Assembly: GCA_013178185.1 (NCBI GenBank)
Contig: JABLXC010000023.1
Coordinates: 1 to 64,000, forward strand
From: Anaerolineae bacterium
GTDB lineage: Bacteria; Chloroflexota; Anaerolineae; Anaerolineales; Anaerolineaceae
Length of the DNA stretch: 64,000 bases
Direction: 5' to 3'
The notes under the pieces were generated by a model. That model was given only the letters and a program-made list of their open reading frames with translations, was not told the DNA's origin and made no database searches. The position numbers were made by a program, and so were the translations under genes. Shown here one piece after another: positions 42,607 through 52,720 of the stretch (within the stretch, counting starts at the first letter, position 1; each line of letters opens with the position of its first letter).

Positions 42607-43605
42607 TTAGGATGCTGCTGGCGGCAGAGCCGGGGGATAGATTTCCTGCGGTGGAATATGAACAGAAATTTCTTCTCGAAGGCTTTCCCAAAGATGGGAT
42701 GTCTTCCATTTAGCCCAGGTTGACAGGAATTGATGGTAGAGGTCATCGCGCAAAGTCTGTTCCAGCCTTTCAAGGTGCTGGATCCCCGGGACAATTTTCA
42801 ACATGATTCTTTGATTCCCATAGTATTTTTGCGTGCGAGCTCGTTCAGCCTCCAGGAATTGGGGAAGAAACTCAAGCCAGACATCTCGATCGTGAATTTC
42901 TCCAAGGAGTTCTTGCATTTTTCGGGTTCTGACAATATATTCTTCGAGATTACCAGGATAAAGAGAAGCAAAAGTTTCTAGAGAATACCGAAGGCGCTTG
43001 GCTTCGATCCGCATTGCATGAAGCTCCTTTTTACATTCTGGAGTGTAAATGTAGGTCTCATATGCCAGGAGCGCGCCCAACCTCGCTTGGATTACATCAT
43101 TGCTCAGGACGTAAAGGGCAGCAGAATGCGGACGCCCCGGTTCTTCGGGCAATAATTTTTTCTGTGTTGACCGCATGATGTTATCCAGTACTCCTGATTG
43201 GAGCAGCTTCTCCAAAGCTGTTAACACATTACGCTGCAGCTTCTGGCGTTTTTGTCTAAGACGCAGGATAAGGCGATTGAGACCGGGTTTTAATTTTTTA
43301 TCCTCAGTATTCTCAAGAATGTTTGCAATGTGGTCGATTTGAACATCGGTATCTCTGGCGGCACCCAAAGCGCGAGTAATTAAACGTATTTGCCTCTGCC
43401 AAAGGACATGTTTTTTCTGTGGAAGGCAGCCCGAGAAGATGTCCAACGCATTTCGAAAACGGCGTGTTGCGACCCTCATACGATGGATGTATTCAATGTC
43501 TTCGGCTGCTTTTACGCCCTCAAGCTCTTTTTGGATTGCTTCCAGGTGTTTTAAGAGGGTCGCGCTGCCGAAAGCGCAGACGAACCTATCGGGAGCGTAA
43601 GGCAT
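42607..43605 (-). CDS. CHAD-domain protein (polyphosphate-associated)
   Basis: The protein has 332 residues, all helical. The CHAD pattern is visible: EDIEYIHRMRVATRRFRNALDIF (about 36-58), ALGAARDTDVQIDHI near 79-93 and ELHAMRIEAKRLRYSLETF with conserved basic residues near 196-215. CHAD domains bind polyphosphate. It lies 69 bases downstream of two P-loop kinase-like genes and near phoU, so a role in polyphosphate or phosphate homeostasis is reasonable, though not demonstrated. Confidence 0.82.
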   Translation of the reverse strand: MPYAPDRFVCAFGSATLLKHLEAIQKELEGVKAAEDIEYIHRMRVATRRFRNALDIFSGCLPQKKHVLWQRQIRLITRALGAARDTDVQIDHIANILENTEDKKLKPGLNRLILRLRQKRQKLQRNVLTALEKLLQSGVLDNIMRSTQKKLLPEEPGRPHSAALYVLSNDVIQARLGALLAYETYIYTPECKKELHAMRIEAKRLRYSLETFASLYPGNLEEYIVRTRKMQELLGEIHDRDVWLEFLPQFLEAERARTQKYYGNQRIMLKIVPGIQHLERLEQTLRDDLYHQFLSTWAKWKTSHLWESLREEISVHIPPQEIYPPALPPAAS

Positions 43606-43674
43606 GATCTCTTCCTTTTGCAGGTCTTCCTCTCCTCAGAGGCGTTACGCCAACGGATTGTTTGTTGTTCAACG

Positions 43675-44358
43675 CTATTCGATCACAGCACGAATTTGCT
43701 GGCGCAGATCTATAAAAACATCATTGGCATGGCGATTGGCATCCACGGTAATAAACCCATATTCTTTTGAGAGCTGTTCAAACTGTTCCATCAGTCTGGA
43801 TTGATAGGCGGCGAAGCTATCAAACAAGTTGTCGGCACAGCGGATGTCCATCCCTGCTTCCCAGTAATTGAATCCACGCCCATGTACGATGCGGGAGATT
43901 AACGTCGCGATATCTGCTTTAAGATACAAGATGATATCGGGTTTGAGAGCAAAACCATAGATCTTCCTTGCCCATTCCGGATCGGCGCCTCTTACAACAT
44001 CTCTGGCAATAATTGAATAAAAGTAACGGTCCGAAAGGACAACGAAACCAGCTTTTAAAGCGGGGATGATCAGATTTTCGAGGCGGTCAGCAAAATCGGT
44101 GGCATAAAAGAGGCTCATCGTCAACGGACTGAGGGTGTGCCCCAGTTTTGCCGCCTCGAGACCTGGGGAGGTTAGAGGAGACCGATTGAGGCCGGTATCT
44201 GAAACTGCATATCCTTCTTCTTCCAGCCATTGTCTGAGCATGGCGATCTGAGTTGAACGTCCAACACCGTCTGTGCCCTCTAATACGATAAGTTTACCGG
44301 GAAGTTCTTTGAATGAACGATAGGGAAACCCCGCACCGTAAAAAACTGGACGCTTCAT
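43675..44358 (-). CDS. Thymidylate-kinase-like protein with Arg in the P-loop
   Basis: The protein has 227 residues. The P-loop reads EGTDGVGRST (about 27-36) with Arg34 where Lys is expected. The DRYF segment (about 112-115), the GADPEWARKIYGFALKPDIILYL block and the YWEAGMD-I-CADNLFDSFAAYQSRL helix match the dTMP kinase family. It is a tandem paralogue of the next gene upstream, one base away. The Lys-to-Arg change may lower or abolish ATP phosphoryl transfer, or the protein may be regulatory. The usual name dTMP kinase should be used with care. Confidence 0.75.
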   Translation of the reverse strand: MKRPVFYGAGFPYRSFKELPGKLIVLEGTDGVGRSTQIAMLRQWLEEEGYAVSDTGLNRSPLTSPGLEAAKLGHTLSPLTMSLFYATDFADRLENLIIPALKAGFVVLSDRYFYSIIARDVVRGADPEWARKIYGFALKPDIILYLKADIATLISRIVHGRGFNYWEAGMDIRCADNLFDSFAAYQSRLMEQFEQLSKEYGFITVDANRHANDVFIDLRQQIRAVIE

Positions 44359-44359
44359 A

Positions 44360-45088
44360 TCAGCCCGCCTTTCCCGGAACCGATTTACGAACCTGCACTG
44401 GCCTCACCCGCCTTTGAGGGTTCGGTAAGCCTTCCCAGCCTTTGATGACGGCGCGTGTGATCTGGCGCATCTGTTTTTGTTGTTTTTTGATCGGTAGAGT
44501 GCCGTCAATGGTGGTTAAACCAAATTCATTGACCATTGCTTCGTACTCGTTGATGATTCGTTGCTGGAACAACCGAAAACTGGTCACCTTGTTGTCGGAA
44601 AGGCCAAGGTCCATGCCTGCTTCGTAGTATTTCAGGTTTGATCTGCCGGTCAAAATACGGTCGACGGCGACATCTAACGGGACGCGAAAATAAAAGACGA
44701 TGTCTGGCTGGGCGGCAAACGAATAAAGATTGCGAACCCAGGCACGGTCAACACCGCGTGCGACATCTCTGGCAAATGCCGTGTAAGCATAACGATCTGC
44801 CAGGACGATTACCCCTGCCTTGAGCATGGGAAGAATGTAGTTTTCCCAGCGGTCAGCGAAATCGGTCGCTTGCAGCAGGCTAAAAGTGGTTGGGGTGAAC
44901 ATTTTCTCCTGTTTTCCCAGTTTTGTAGTGCTTTTTACCAGCGTGGAAGAATTCCACTCAGAGAAATATACCGTTTTACCAAGAGATTGAAGCCACTTAA
45001 AAAGGAGATCGATTTGTGTGGATTTGCCGCTCCCATCGATCCCTTCGACAACAATCAGCTTGCCTTTGTACTCCTGTTTTTTTAACAC
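44360..45088 (-). CDS. Thymidylate-kinase-like protein
   Basis: The protein has 242 residues. The canonical P-loop EGIDGSGKST is near 15-24, DRYAYTAFARDVARG near 97-111 and the PDIVFYFRVPLDVAVDRIL block follows, then YYEAGMDLGLSDN. It resembles thymidylate kinase but with a modified substrate region, like its downstream paralogue. The start has no strong ribosome binding site in view. A nucleotide-kinase role is likely; thymidylate as the substrate is not shown. Confidence 0.78.
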   Translation of the reverse strand: MLKKQEYKGKLIVVEGIDGSGKSTQIDLLFKWLQSLGKTVYFSEWNSSTLVKSTTKLGKQEKMFTPTTFSLLQATDFADRWENYILPMLKAGVIVLADRYAYTAFARDVARGVDRAWVRNLYSFAAQPDIVFYFRVPLDVAVDRILTGRSNLKYYEAGMDLGLSDNKVTSFRLFQQRIINEYEAMVNEFGLTTIDGTLPIKKQQKQMRQITRAVIKGWEGLPNPQRRVRPVQVRKSVPGKAG

Positions 45089-45177
45089 AGCGACCCCTTT
45101 TGCCAGTAATTATTGAAATGATTATAGCATTTTGACGAATTACGAGCCTTTTTCTTTGGTCTTTCAATTTATGCAAA

Positions 45178-45199
45178 AAATCCCCTCGAAAGGGGATTT
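45178..45199 (-). terminator. Rho-independent terminator after phoU
   Basis: On the minus strand AAATCCCCT, a 4-base TTCG loop, AGGGGATTT and then a run of T residues form a classic terminator. It lies 15 bases past the phoU stop and separates the pst-phoU operon from the kinase-like genes that follow on the same strand. Confidence 0.85.
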
Positions 45200-45213
45200 G
45201 AAGTCCAGTAAGT

Positions 45214-45891
45214 CTAGTCCATGCTCTCGTCGTCACTGGTATCCATTTCCATGAGTTCTCCGGTAGCGATGAAAAGAGTTCTTTCGCATAGATTTGTCAC
45301 CCGGTCGGCGGTTCTTTCAAGATTGTGGGCTATCCACAAAATCAAGTTAGCGCTGTCGATGATGGATGGATCTGAGATCATGGCGTTGACCATCGAGCGA
45401 TATACCTGGTTGTAAAGCTCATCGACTTCATCGTCCTCGGATGGAATTTCTGCTGCTTGTTGAGCGTTTTCGGTGATAAAGGCGCCCAAAGCCCGGTGCA
45501 GCATGCTGACTCCCACTTCGGCCATACGGGTAATCTCTCGGATGGGAATTGGTAAAGATTCACTCCCTAACTTGATGATCACTTTTGCGATGCCTTTTGC
45601 GTAATCGCCGATTCTTTCCAACTCAGTGGTAACTTCCAAAACGGCTGTGAGCACACGAAGATCATGGGCAACCGGTTGCTGGGTAGAAATCAGAATCAGG
45701 ACGGCATTCTCAATCGCATAGCGTTTATCATTGATCGCCTGATCTTCATCATAAATGTCTTTTGCGGCACTCACATCGCGAAGCTTCAGCGCGTTGACGG
45801 CATTCAGGATGGCTTGTTCTACCATACTGCCCAAAAGGAGAGTTTCATCCAGGATGTGATGGATTTGCCTGTTCAAGGTTTCGCGTACCAT
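45214..45891 (-). CDS. phoU: Phosphate transport regulator PhoU
   Basis: The protein has 225 residues, two three-helix PhoU repeats. The pattern VNALKLRDVSAAKDIYDEDQAIND with its E/D-rich metal sites, then LRVLTAVLEVTTELERIGDYAKGIAK and a second ANLILWIAHNLERTADRVTNLCE, is diagnostic. PhoU links the Pst transporter to PhoR and lowers the phosphate-starvation response. It ends the pst operon. Confidence 0.92.
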   Translation of the reverse strand: MVRETLNRQIHHILDETLLLGSMVEQAILNAVNALKLRDVSAAKDIYDEDQAINDKRYAIENAVLILISTQQPVAHDLRVLTAVLEVTTELERIGDYAKGIAKVIIKLGSESLPIPIREITRMAEVGVSMLHRALGAFITENAQQAAEIPSEDDEVDELYNQVYRSMVNAMISDPSIIDSANLILWIAHNLERTADRVTNLCERTLFIATGELMEMDTSDDESMD

Positions 45892-45926
45892 AATTTGCTG
45901 TCTCCATGGATTTATTATTTTGCCAA

Positions 45927-46721
45927 TTAGCCGTAACGGCCGCTGATGTAATCTTCTGTTTGCTTTTTCTTAGGATTTACAAAGAGATGGCTGGTGATGT
46001 CGTACTCGACCATTACGCCGGCGCGATCTTCTTCCATTGTAAAAAAAGCGGTGTAATCTGAAGCGCGAGCAGCTTGTTGCATGTTGTGTGTTACTATTAT
46101 AATCGTATAACTACTGGAAAGATCCCGCATCAGTTCTTCGATTTTTAATGTTGCGATTGGATCCAGGGCTGAACATGGTTCATCCATAAGGATAATTTCA
46201 GGCCTTACGGCGATTGTGCGCGCTATGCAGAGCCGTTGTTGCTGTCCTCCTGAAAGTGTAAGAGCATTTTTCTTGAGATTGTCTTTTACCTCCTCCCAGA
46301 GGGCGGCTTTTTGCAGGCTTTCTTCCACCAAGTCATCCATATTTCCCTTGAATCCATTCACTCTTGCGCCCCAGGCGATGTTTTCATAAATGCTTTTTGG
46401 AAATGGATTGGGTTTTTGGAATACCATTCCGATCATTTGCCTGATTTGAACAGGGTCTACATCTGGGTCGTAGATATTCTTACCATGGAAAAGGATTTCA
46501 CCCTCCATTTTGAAGGATGGTACAAAATCATTCATCCGATTGAAAGCGCGCAATACGGTGCTTTTGCCGCAACCCGATGGCCCGATGATAGCAGTTATTT
46601 TTCTTGCTTTTATTTGTAGGTTAACATCTTTAACGGCGCGAAAACTGCCGTAGTGAAGGTGTACATTTCTGGCTTCAATGGCAAAGGAATTGTTATCGGA
46701 TGTAGAGGTAAGGGCGGTCAT
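45927..46721 (-). CDS. pstB: Phosphate ABC transporter ATPase PstB
   Basis: The protein has 264 residues. Walker [10 protein letters not shown] is near 47-55, [21 protein letters not shown] near 95-115 and the signature [16 protein letters not shown] near 157-172, with Walker [13 protein letters not shown]. The [10 protein letters not shown] and [14 protein letters not shown] segments are specific to PstB. Its start overlaps the pstA stop (ATGA), so translation is coupled. Confidence 0.94.
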   Translation of the reverse strand: MTALTSTSDNNSFAIEARNVHLHYGSFRAVKDVNLQIKARKITAIIGPSGCGKSTVLRAFNRMNDFVPSFKMEGEILFHGKNIYDPDVDPVQIRQMIGMVFQKPNPFPKSIYENIAWGARVNGFKGNMDDLVEESLQKAALWEEVKDNLKKNALTLSGGQQQRLCIARTIAVRPEIILMDEPCSALDPIATLKIEELMRDLSSSYTIIIVTHNMQQAARASDYTAFFTMEEDRAGVMVEYDITSHLFVNPKKKQTEDYISGRYG

Positions 46722-47956
46722 ATTGTCTTTTTCTTGTACCTGTTTCTTATGATAATAGCAAAAGCGTTGAGCGAGAGCAAGGCAACCATCAAGACAATAA
46801 TTGCTGCTCCGGCAATGTTCCTAAAAGTGTCTTGTGGACGGGTTGTCCAGTTAAAGATTTGAATAGGCAATGCTGTGAACGAGGAGAACAACCCGGTTGG
46901 ATCACTGGTTATGAAAGTCGAGGCTCCTACGAGAATAAGAGGGGCAGTCTCCCCGATGGCTCTTGAAATTGCAAGGATTGTCCCTGTTAAGATTCCAGGC
47001 ATCGCCTGTGGCAGAACGTGTGACCAGATCACTTGCCAACGCGTCGCGCCCAGCCCAAAAGCAGCTTGCCGCAAAGAGATAGGAACAGCACGAATGGCCT
47101 CTTGGGCATTGATAATTATAATCGGCAGAATCAATAACCCCATAGTTAATCCGGCTGAAAGTATGGTGCGCCCGGTCTCAGCAGGGATACCAAAAGCCGC
47201 CCCGCTTGTAAAAGCTCCCAGGGTGCGGACAAAAATTGCCAATCCTAAAATGCCGTACACAATGGAGGGAACGCCAGCCAGGTTCTCAATATTTGTTTGA
47301 ATGGCTCGGTTATACCAATGATCTTTGTGTGCGTATTCCTCTAGATATATGGCAGCCCCGATCCCGACTGGCAGAGCAGAAATAATGGTGGTGAAGATGA
47401 GCAGTAATGAGCCTTTCAGCGCAGTCCTAACACCAGCAAGCTCTGGGCGGCTGGACATTGTGCGCTCCAGAAAACCAGGATTTAGCCAGGCTTTAAATTC
47501 AAGTTTGGCGTTTGGGTATCTTTGCGCTTTTTCGGCCAGAATGCGGTCTTTTTGAAATAGCGAGGCAGACAAGCTCCAGGATTTGACGATTTTATAATCA
47601 ACGACCTGGTCCATGAGCAGGTTGTACAGATCTTCCTTACCTCTATCTTCGAGAAGCTTTTGCTTTTCTGCTCTTCGCAACAGCAGTTTGCTGAGATTTG
47701 CTTGGAGGATTTCTCGAAGCTCTTCAGCCTCCAGTGATTCGAGCGGCTTTTCCGATAGGGTGGCAGGATCCACCTTGCTTTCTACTGCAACGTAACCGAA
47801 GGATTGATTCACAATGGTCGATACGAGAACGATAAGAGCCAAGATGCCCACTGCGGTGGCGAGAAAAAAAATTGACTTCCAGATGGCGCCGATACGGTGA
47901 CGCCTCTTGAGAACCTCTAAACCTGAAGCTGGCGAAAAATTGAAGTTGTTTTTCAC
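46718..47956 (-). CDS. pstA: Phosphate ABC transporter permease PstA with outside insert
   Basis: The protein has 412 residues, about 110 more than usual. After the first helix (about 28-50) comes a charged, helical segment (about 55-165: [19 protein letters not shown] and similar) that ordinary PstA proteins lack. The permease core from about 175 has the standard pattern [29 protein letters not shown] and the EAI-type coupling loop [27 protein letters not shown]. It overlaps pstC and pstB by 4 bases each. Confidence 0.9.
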   Translation of the reverse strand: MKNNFNFSPASGLEVLKRRHRIGAIWKSIFFLATAVGILALIVLVSTIVNQSFGYVAVESKVDPATLSEKPLESLEAEELREILQANLSKLLLRRAEKQKLLEDRGKEDLYNLLMDQVVDYKIVKSWSLSASLFQKDRILAEKAQRYPNAKLEFKAWLNPGFLERTMSSRPELAGVRTALKGSLLLIFTTIISALPVGIGAAIYLEEYAHKDHWYNRAIQTNIENLAGVPSIVYGILGLAIFVRTLGAFTSGAAFGIPAETGRTILSAGLTMGLLILPIIIINAQEAIRAVPISLRQAAFGLGATRWQVIWSHVLPQAMPGILTGTILAISRAIGETAPLILVGASTFITSDPTGLFSSFTALPIQIFNWTTRPQDTFRNIAGAAIIVLMVALLSLNAFAIIIRNRYKKKTI

Positions 47957-48939
47957 TCGTACACCTCACGAAAGCGATGTACGAGAAGGCGACTGATGAT
48001 ATTGAGAAAAAGGGTGATCATAAACAGCAGCAGCCCAATAGCAAAAATACTGTTGTAATCCGGTGTGTCATACGCAAGATCGCCTCCGCTGATGCGAGCG
48101 ATGTAACCGGTCATTGTCTCTGCGGCTTTGAGTGGGTTAAGGGTTAAGGCTGGCCCCGATCCGGCGGCAATGGCGACGATCATCGTTTCGCCGATTGCTC
48201 TGGATATCCCGATGATAAAGGCTGCAATGATGCCGGAAAGAGCGGCAGGGAGGACGACTTTGATCGAGGTCTCCAATTTTGTTGCTCCTAAGCCGTAGGC
48301 GGCTTCTCGAAGGGATTTTGGGACAGCGCTCAGGGCATCTTCGCTCATCGATGAAATCAGCGGAAGGATCATCAGACCCATTGTTAATCCTGCCGAGAGG
48401 GTGTTGTAAATCTGAACCTGGTCTTCTCCGAGAATGCCTCTCAATAAAGGGGTCATAAACGTCAACGCAAAATAACCATACACGACGGTAGGGATTCCTG
48501 CCAGAATCTCCAGTGCTGGTTTTACAATGCTACGGATCTTCTGGGAGGCATATTCACTTAGATAAATAGCAGCGCTCAATCCAAGCGGCAAGGAAACGAG
48601 CATGGCAAAAAAAGTTGTCATCAGGGTTGCGTTGACGAGGGGTAATACCCCAAACGAACCAATGGCAGGCTGCCAGACTTTTCCGGTCAGAAATTCAACG
48701 ATTTCTACCCCTGGCGTGCGAAAAAACAATAACGATTCTTTCCCAAGCTCATAGACGATTCCAAGGGTTGTGAAAATTGACAGCGCGCCACAGAAAAAAA
48801 GAAGTGCCTGGATAAAGAATTCCTTCATCCTTGGGTGTTTCTTGATCCTTAAGAGCAGGATATCATCGGTCACCGGTTTTAATCCGCCTTTTGTGAATTG
48901 TTTTGTTTTTGTGATTTGACTTTCCATTTCCACGCCCAA
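47953..48939 (-). CDS. pstC: Phosphate ABC transporter permease PstC
   Basis: The protein has 328 residues with six helices. Landmarks are [30 protein letters not shown] and the coupling loop [28 protein letters not shown]. The first residues (MGVEMESQ) contain a second Met four codons in, at 48927; either could be the start. The gap to pstS is about 90 bases and contains a strong hairpin. PstC and PstA form the phosphate channel. Confidence 0.93.
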   Translation of the reverse strand: MGVEMESQITKTKQFTKGGLKPVTDDILLLRIKKHPRMKEFFIQALLFFCGALSIFTTLGIVYELGKESLLFFRTPGVEIVEFLTGKVWQPAIGSFGVLPLVNATLMTTFFAMLVSLPLGLSAAIYLSEYASQKIRSIVKPALEILAGIPTVVYGYFALTFMTPLLRGILGEDQVQIYNTLSAGLTMGLMILPLISSMSEDALSAVPKSLREAAYGLGATKLETSIKVVLPAALSGIIAAFIIGISRAIGETMIVAIAAGSGPALTLNPLKAAETMTGYIARISGGDLAYDTPDYNSIFAIGLLLFMITLFLNIISRLLVHRFREVYE

Positions 48940-48977
48940 CTAATATTGATTAACCGGCCAGATATTTTTGAGAAATC

Positions 48978-49010
48978 CCCGCTCGCCTTTCGTTTGGAGG
49001 CGAGCGGGGA
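48978..49010 (-). terminator. Intra-operon hairpin between pstS and pstC
   Basis: A perfect 12-base GC-rich stem (CCCCGCTCGCCT / AGGCGAGCGGGG) with a 9-base loop, followed on the minus strand by ATTTCTC. It lies 22 bases after pstS. Like the one in the phn operon, it probably keeps pstS mRNA more abundant than the transporter genes. Confidence 0.65.
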
Positions 49011-49031
49011 GGCTGTTGGCAAGATGCGAGC

Positions 49032-50117
49032 CTACTTCATTGCCTCAAGCCAGGCTTCTCGGCTTACTTTCAGGGATGCTTCGCTGGCGGGGAAGTATCC
49101 TACTTCTTCGATCAGATCGTTTACGTATGTCAGATAGTAGTTGATAAATCCTGCCACCTGAGCTTTCTCTTTCATGATATTTGCATCAGAGTAGATAAAG
49201 AGTGGTCGTGCGAGTTTATATTCGCTGCTTTCAGCGCTTTCGGCAGAGGGTGCTACACCGTTGACGGAAATTGCTTTGAGATTTTGGGCCTCATTGATAT
49301 AGTAGGCGAAGCCAAAGTAACCGATTGCATAGGGGCTGCCTTCTACACCCTGAACCAGGACATTGTCATCTTCGGAGGTTTGCAGATTTTTGGCGGCGAG
49401 GACAATCTTTTTGGCATCTTCCAGCTTCTCGATTTTGTTGGGTTTTTGGATTACCTCTTCAACAAAGAAGTCGAATGTGCCGGAGTCGGTGCCCGGGGTG
49501 AAGCGGAGGATATCCTCATTCGGCCATTCGGCGCGCACATCAGACCATTTGACGGTTTTATCTGAGAAGATCATTCCCAGTTCTTCCAGGGTAACGTCGT
49601 TCAGGAATTCGTTTTTATTGCTGACGACAATTGCTATGGCATCTGTGCCAACGCGAAACTCGATTGGATTGCGGTTGATTGCTTTGCAATTTTCCACCTC
49701 GCTGTCCTTGATGGCGCGGCTGGCGTTGGAAATATCGGTTTCGCCTGTTTTGCAAAAGCGCTCAAAACCTGCCCCAGAGCCGATGCTGTCGATCTTAATT
49801 TCACCTGTAAAGCCGTCGGCTTTGAAATTTTCTGCCACTGCTTCTGAGAGCGGGTACACCGTGGAACTCCCTGCGGCATAGATCGTCCCGCTCAATTGGG
49901 CAGGATCGACTTCAGGAAGAATGCCTTGTTCCATCATTTCTTCTGCCGACACAATATCTTCTGTTGGCGCAACGGTTGGCTGTGGCGCCTGGGTGGGTTC
50001 TGCCGCCGGGGGGGCTTTGGTTGGTTCAGGCGCTGGCGTGCTGGCTGGAGCACAGGCAGCCAGTACCAGGGTCAGGCCCATTAGTAATGAAAAAACGACA
50101 TTCACTTTACGAAACAT
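49032..50117 (-). CDS. pstS: Phosphate-binding lipoprotein PstS
   Basis: The protein has 361 residues. The signal peptide ends in lipobox LAAC (about Cys22), followed by a Pro/Ala/Thr linker. The binding domain has GTIYAAGSSTVYPLSEAVAENF (about 79-100), the phosphate-binding SIGSGAGFERFC near 111-122, and FTPGTDSGTFDFFVEEV near 208-224. It captures phosphate outside the cell and is the first gene of the pst operon. Confidence 0.93.
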   Translation of the reverse strand: MFRKVNVVFSLLMGLTLVLAACAPASTPAPEPTKAPPAAEPTQAPQPTVAPTEDIVSAEEMMEQGILPEVDPAQLSGTIYAAGSSTVYPLSEAVAENFKADGFTGEIKIDSIGSGAGFERFCKTGETDISNASRAIKDSEVENCKAINRNPIEFRVGTDAIAIVVSNKNEFLNDVTLEELGMIFSDKTVKWSDVRAEWPNEDILRFTPGTDSGTFDFFVEEVIQKPNKIEKLEDAKKIVLAAKNLQTSEDDNVLVQGVEGSPYAIGYFGFAYYINEAQNLKAISVNGVAPSAESAESSEYKLARPLFIYSDANIMKEKAQVAGFINYYLTYVNDLIEEVGYFPASEASLKVSREAWLEAMK

Positions 50118-50189
50118 TTCTTTCTCCTTGTATAGTTTTTTCTCACAAAGCTATCTTAACAAGCGAAGTTTAAGGAGAGAGAAATGGAA

Positions 50190-50207
50190 TGTTAACGTCC
50201 AATGAAC
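50190..50207 (-). promoter_or_regulatory. Candidate Pho box upstream of pstS
   Basis: On the minus strand GTTCATT (50207-50201), 4 bases and GTTAACA (50196-50190) form two direct half-sites with an 11-base period, the spacing PhoB/PhoP-type regulators use. A TAAGAT -10-like element lies at 50158-50153. The two units agree only in part, so it is a candidate. PhoB is encoded beside it. Confidence 0.45.
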
Positions 50208-50244
50208 GCATGTAAATGTTGCTTATTTTTTGAAGGAAGGGGAT

Positions 50245-52020
50245 TTATTTTAAGATGGGAAGCGAAAAGAAGAATACACTTCCCTTGCCTGGCTGGCTTT
50301 CTGCCCATATTTTGCCGCCATGGCTCTCGATGATGTGCCTTGCGATGGAAAGGCCAAGGCCGGTGCCATCACGTGTTCGGGCTCGATCTGACTTGTAGAA
50401 GCGTTCGAATATCCGATGCAGTTCTTCTGGGGGAATTCCAACGCCGGTATCGCGAATCGAAAAAACGATGACATCGTTATCCTGATAGGCTTCTACTTTA
50501 ATTTCTCCGCCAGGCGGCGTGAACTTGATCGCGTTGTGCAACAGATTAACCATAACCTGTTCGATCCGTTGAGGGTCTGCGAAAATTGGGGGAAGCGAAG
50601 GCGCGCAATCGCTTTGAAGGCACAGCCTCGCTCTTTCGGCTTGCAATTGCATTCTTTCGATGGCAGGATTGATCAGGTTGCATGGGGTGATCGCTTCGCG
50701 CTCGAGGGGCACCCGGCCAGATTCGATGCGCGAGAGCTCTAATAATTCTTGCACGAGCTGTGTCAAATTGTCAATTTCACCATCCATGCGCGCTAGAAAG
50801 CGTTTCGCGGCGGGTGGGTCTTCTAAAGCGTTTTCGGACAGGGTCTCGGCGATCAGTTTCAGGGATGCAAGGGGGGTGCGAAGCTCATGCGAAACATTGC
50901 TGACGAAGTCTCGGCGGACCATTTCCAGCCTGCGCAAGCGAGTGAGATCCTGAAACAGCATCAAGATGTTTCCTGGCATGGCTTTTAGCAAAGGGGTGGT
51001 AATTGCTTGTAAAAATAATCGATTGGGGCTTGTTTCAAGTGTTGTAGACTGTTGATTTCCGCTGGATTGGCATTTTTTCCATAGTTCTACAATTTCGTGC
51101 TGTCTTACGACTTCGATCAGCGATGCCCCCAGTACATTCTCCGCTTTGACATCGAACATCGCTTCGGCGGCCGGGTTAATAAGCACAACGCGTCCCTGAG
51201 AATCAATGATTAGGACACCATCTGTCATTTGTGTCAGAACAGCAGAGAGCTTGCCGCGTTCGTTGCGCAGTTCCTGTATTTGAGCATTCAAGCGTGCAGC
51301 CAGTTGCGAGAAAGCTTTGCTCAACTGTCCAATTTCATCTGGGCGATCCATTGGTTCGACCTCAACTGTGTCGCTTTGCTGGATGGTCAAAATTCTGTTT
51401 GTGAGCTGGTGCAATGGCTCGATGGTGTAATGCGTCAATAATACAGCTAGAAGAATTGCGATCAGTCCTGTAGCTGCGGCGGCTGTGACGGCTGTGTTGA
51501 TCATGCGCGACATGTGAGATTCCAACTTTGTTAGCGGCAAGGCGAGGCGCATTACTCCTAAGGTGGCGTTGCCGTCTTGGATTGGCACGGCGACATAGTA
51601 CATTGTGACGCCCAGCGTATTGCTGTATCTAATCTCGCTTCCCAACCCTTCGGTGAGGGCCTTTTGAACTTCGGGGCGGTTCAAGTGATTTACCATTCCT
51701 TCGGTTGAGGTCGAGGATTCTGCCAGGACGATCCCATCTGGTGCAATGATTGTGATGCGAGCGCCAATGGCTTGGGAATATCGTTCAGCCAAATCAATCA
51801 ATGCTTGTGAGTTGCCGGCTTTTATCAGGTCTTTTGCATTTTCTGAAAGTAGACGCGCTTCTAAAATCAGGCTGTCTTGATAAATGTCTTGATAGTTGTG
51901 GCGGATCAAATTTGAAAGGTAAACGCTTAGCCCCCCCATTGCGACTACCAACAGAATGGAATAGGAGAGGATGATCCTCCACCGGAGGGAATTGCGAATA
52001 AAGTTCGATTTAGCCTTCAA
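50245..52020 (-). CDS. phoR: PhoR-type sensor histidine kinase
   Basis: The protein has 591 residues. Two membrane helices (about 14-34 and 172-192) enclose an outside sensor region. A HAMP domain (about 195-245), PAS (about 255-360), HisKA with [15 protein letters not shown] and HATPase with [19 protein letters not shown] and GTGLGLSI follow. It should phosphorylate PhoB in phosphate limitation, under PhoU control. The start overlaps the phoB stop by 11 bases. Confidence 0.9.
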   Translation of the reverse strand: MKAKSNFIRNSLRWRIILSYSILLVVAMGGLSVYLSNLIRHNYQDIYQDSLILEARLLSENAKDLIKAGNSQALIDLAERYSQAIGARITIIAPDGIVLAESSTSTEGMVNHLNRPEVQKALTEGLGSEIRYSNTLGVTMYYVAVPIQDGNATLGVMRLALPLTKLESHMSRMINTAVTAAAATGLIAILLAVLLTHYTIEPLHQLTNRILTIQQSDTVEVEPMDRPDEIGQLSKAFSQLAARLNAQIQELRNERGKLSAVLTQMTDGVLIIDSQGRVVLINPAAEAMFDVKAENVLGASLIEVVRQHEIVELWKKCQSSGNQQSTTLETSPNRLFLQAITTPLLKAMPGNILMLFQDLTRLRRLEMVRRDFVSNVSHELRTPLASLKLIAETLSENALEDPPAAKRFLARMDGEIDNLTQLVQELLELSRIESGRVPLEREAITPCNLINPAIERMQLQAERARLCLQSDCAPSLPPIFADPQRIEQVMVNLLHNAIKFTPPGGEIKVEAYQDNDVIVFSIRDTGVGIPPEELHRIFERFYKSDRARTRDGTGLGLSIARHIIESHGGKIWAESQPGKGSVFFFSLPILK

Positions 52021-52720
52021 AACGATACCCAGCCCCTCTTACGGTAATAATGCGTGTGGGCTCTGCAGGGTTGGATTCGATTTTTTCACGCAGCCAACGG
52101 ATGTGGACATCAACGGTGCGGCTGTCGCCGATGTAGTCCCATCCCCAGACTTTCTCAAGGATATATTCTCTGGAAATCACCTGGCCGCGATGCTGCGCCA
52201 GGAACAGCAACAGCTCGTATTCCTTGGGTTTGAGAGGGACGACCAGGTTGTTAACCTTCAATTCCCGTCGGCTTGTATCCAGGGTCAAGTTTTTATACGT
52301 GTAGGTTGGCGTGAGTGCCTGACCTGCTGGTGGCTGCGTCATTTCTTCGCGGATCAAACGGACGCGGCGGAGGAGGGCTTTGATGCGCGCCATGAGCTCC
52401 CGCATGCTGAATGGTTTGGTGAGATAGTCGTCTGCGCCGACTTCCAGGCCGACGACGCGGTCTATCTCATCATCCCGGGCTGTTAACATCAGGATGGGAG
52501 TGTTCATTTCCTGGCGCAGGATACGACAAACCTCAAACCCATCGATACCGGGCAACATGATATCCAGGACAATCATATCCGGGCGTTTTGTACGCGCCGC
52601 TGCGAGGGCATCGACGCCGTTATCGGCTGTTTCCACCTCGTAACCTTGACGACGCAAATTGTATTCAAGGGTTTCCAGTAACGTGCGTTCATCCTCAACG
52701 ATCAATATTTTTTCAGTCAT
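52010..52720 (-). CDS. phoB: PhoB-type response regulator
   Basis: The protein has 236 residues: receiver domain with the acidic pair in IVEDERTLL and phospho-Asp in [13 protein letters not shown], then an OmpR/PhoB winged helix with [28 protein letters not shown] and [14 protein letters not shown]. It overlaps phoR and, at its start, the end of a glycosyltransferase gene by 8 bases. Likely targets are the pst operon and the candidate Pho box. Confidence 0.92.
   Translation of the reverse strand: MTEKILIVEDERTLLETLEYNLRRQGYEVETADNGVDALAAARTKRPDMIVLDIMLPGIDGFEVCRILRQEMNTPILMLTARDDEIDRVVGLEVGADDYLTKPFSMRELMARIKALLRRVRLIREEMTQPPAGQALTPTYTYKNLTLDTSRRELKVNNLVVPLKPKEYELLLFLAQHRGQVISREYILEKVWGWDYIGDSRTVDVHIRWLREKIESNPAEPTRIITVRGAGYRFEG

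Noticed and set aside
49363-49881. A 172-codon plus-strand open frame opposite pstS
   Set aside because: Antisense to a clear PstS gene, with Ser/Arg-rich composition typical of a shadow frame.
50150-50190. TTAA-type half-sites between the candidate Pho box and pstS
   Set aside because: Their spacing (22 and 14 bases) does not give a regular 11-base pattern, so only the GTTCATT/GTTAACA pair is reported.
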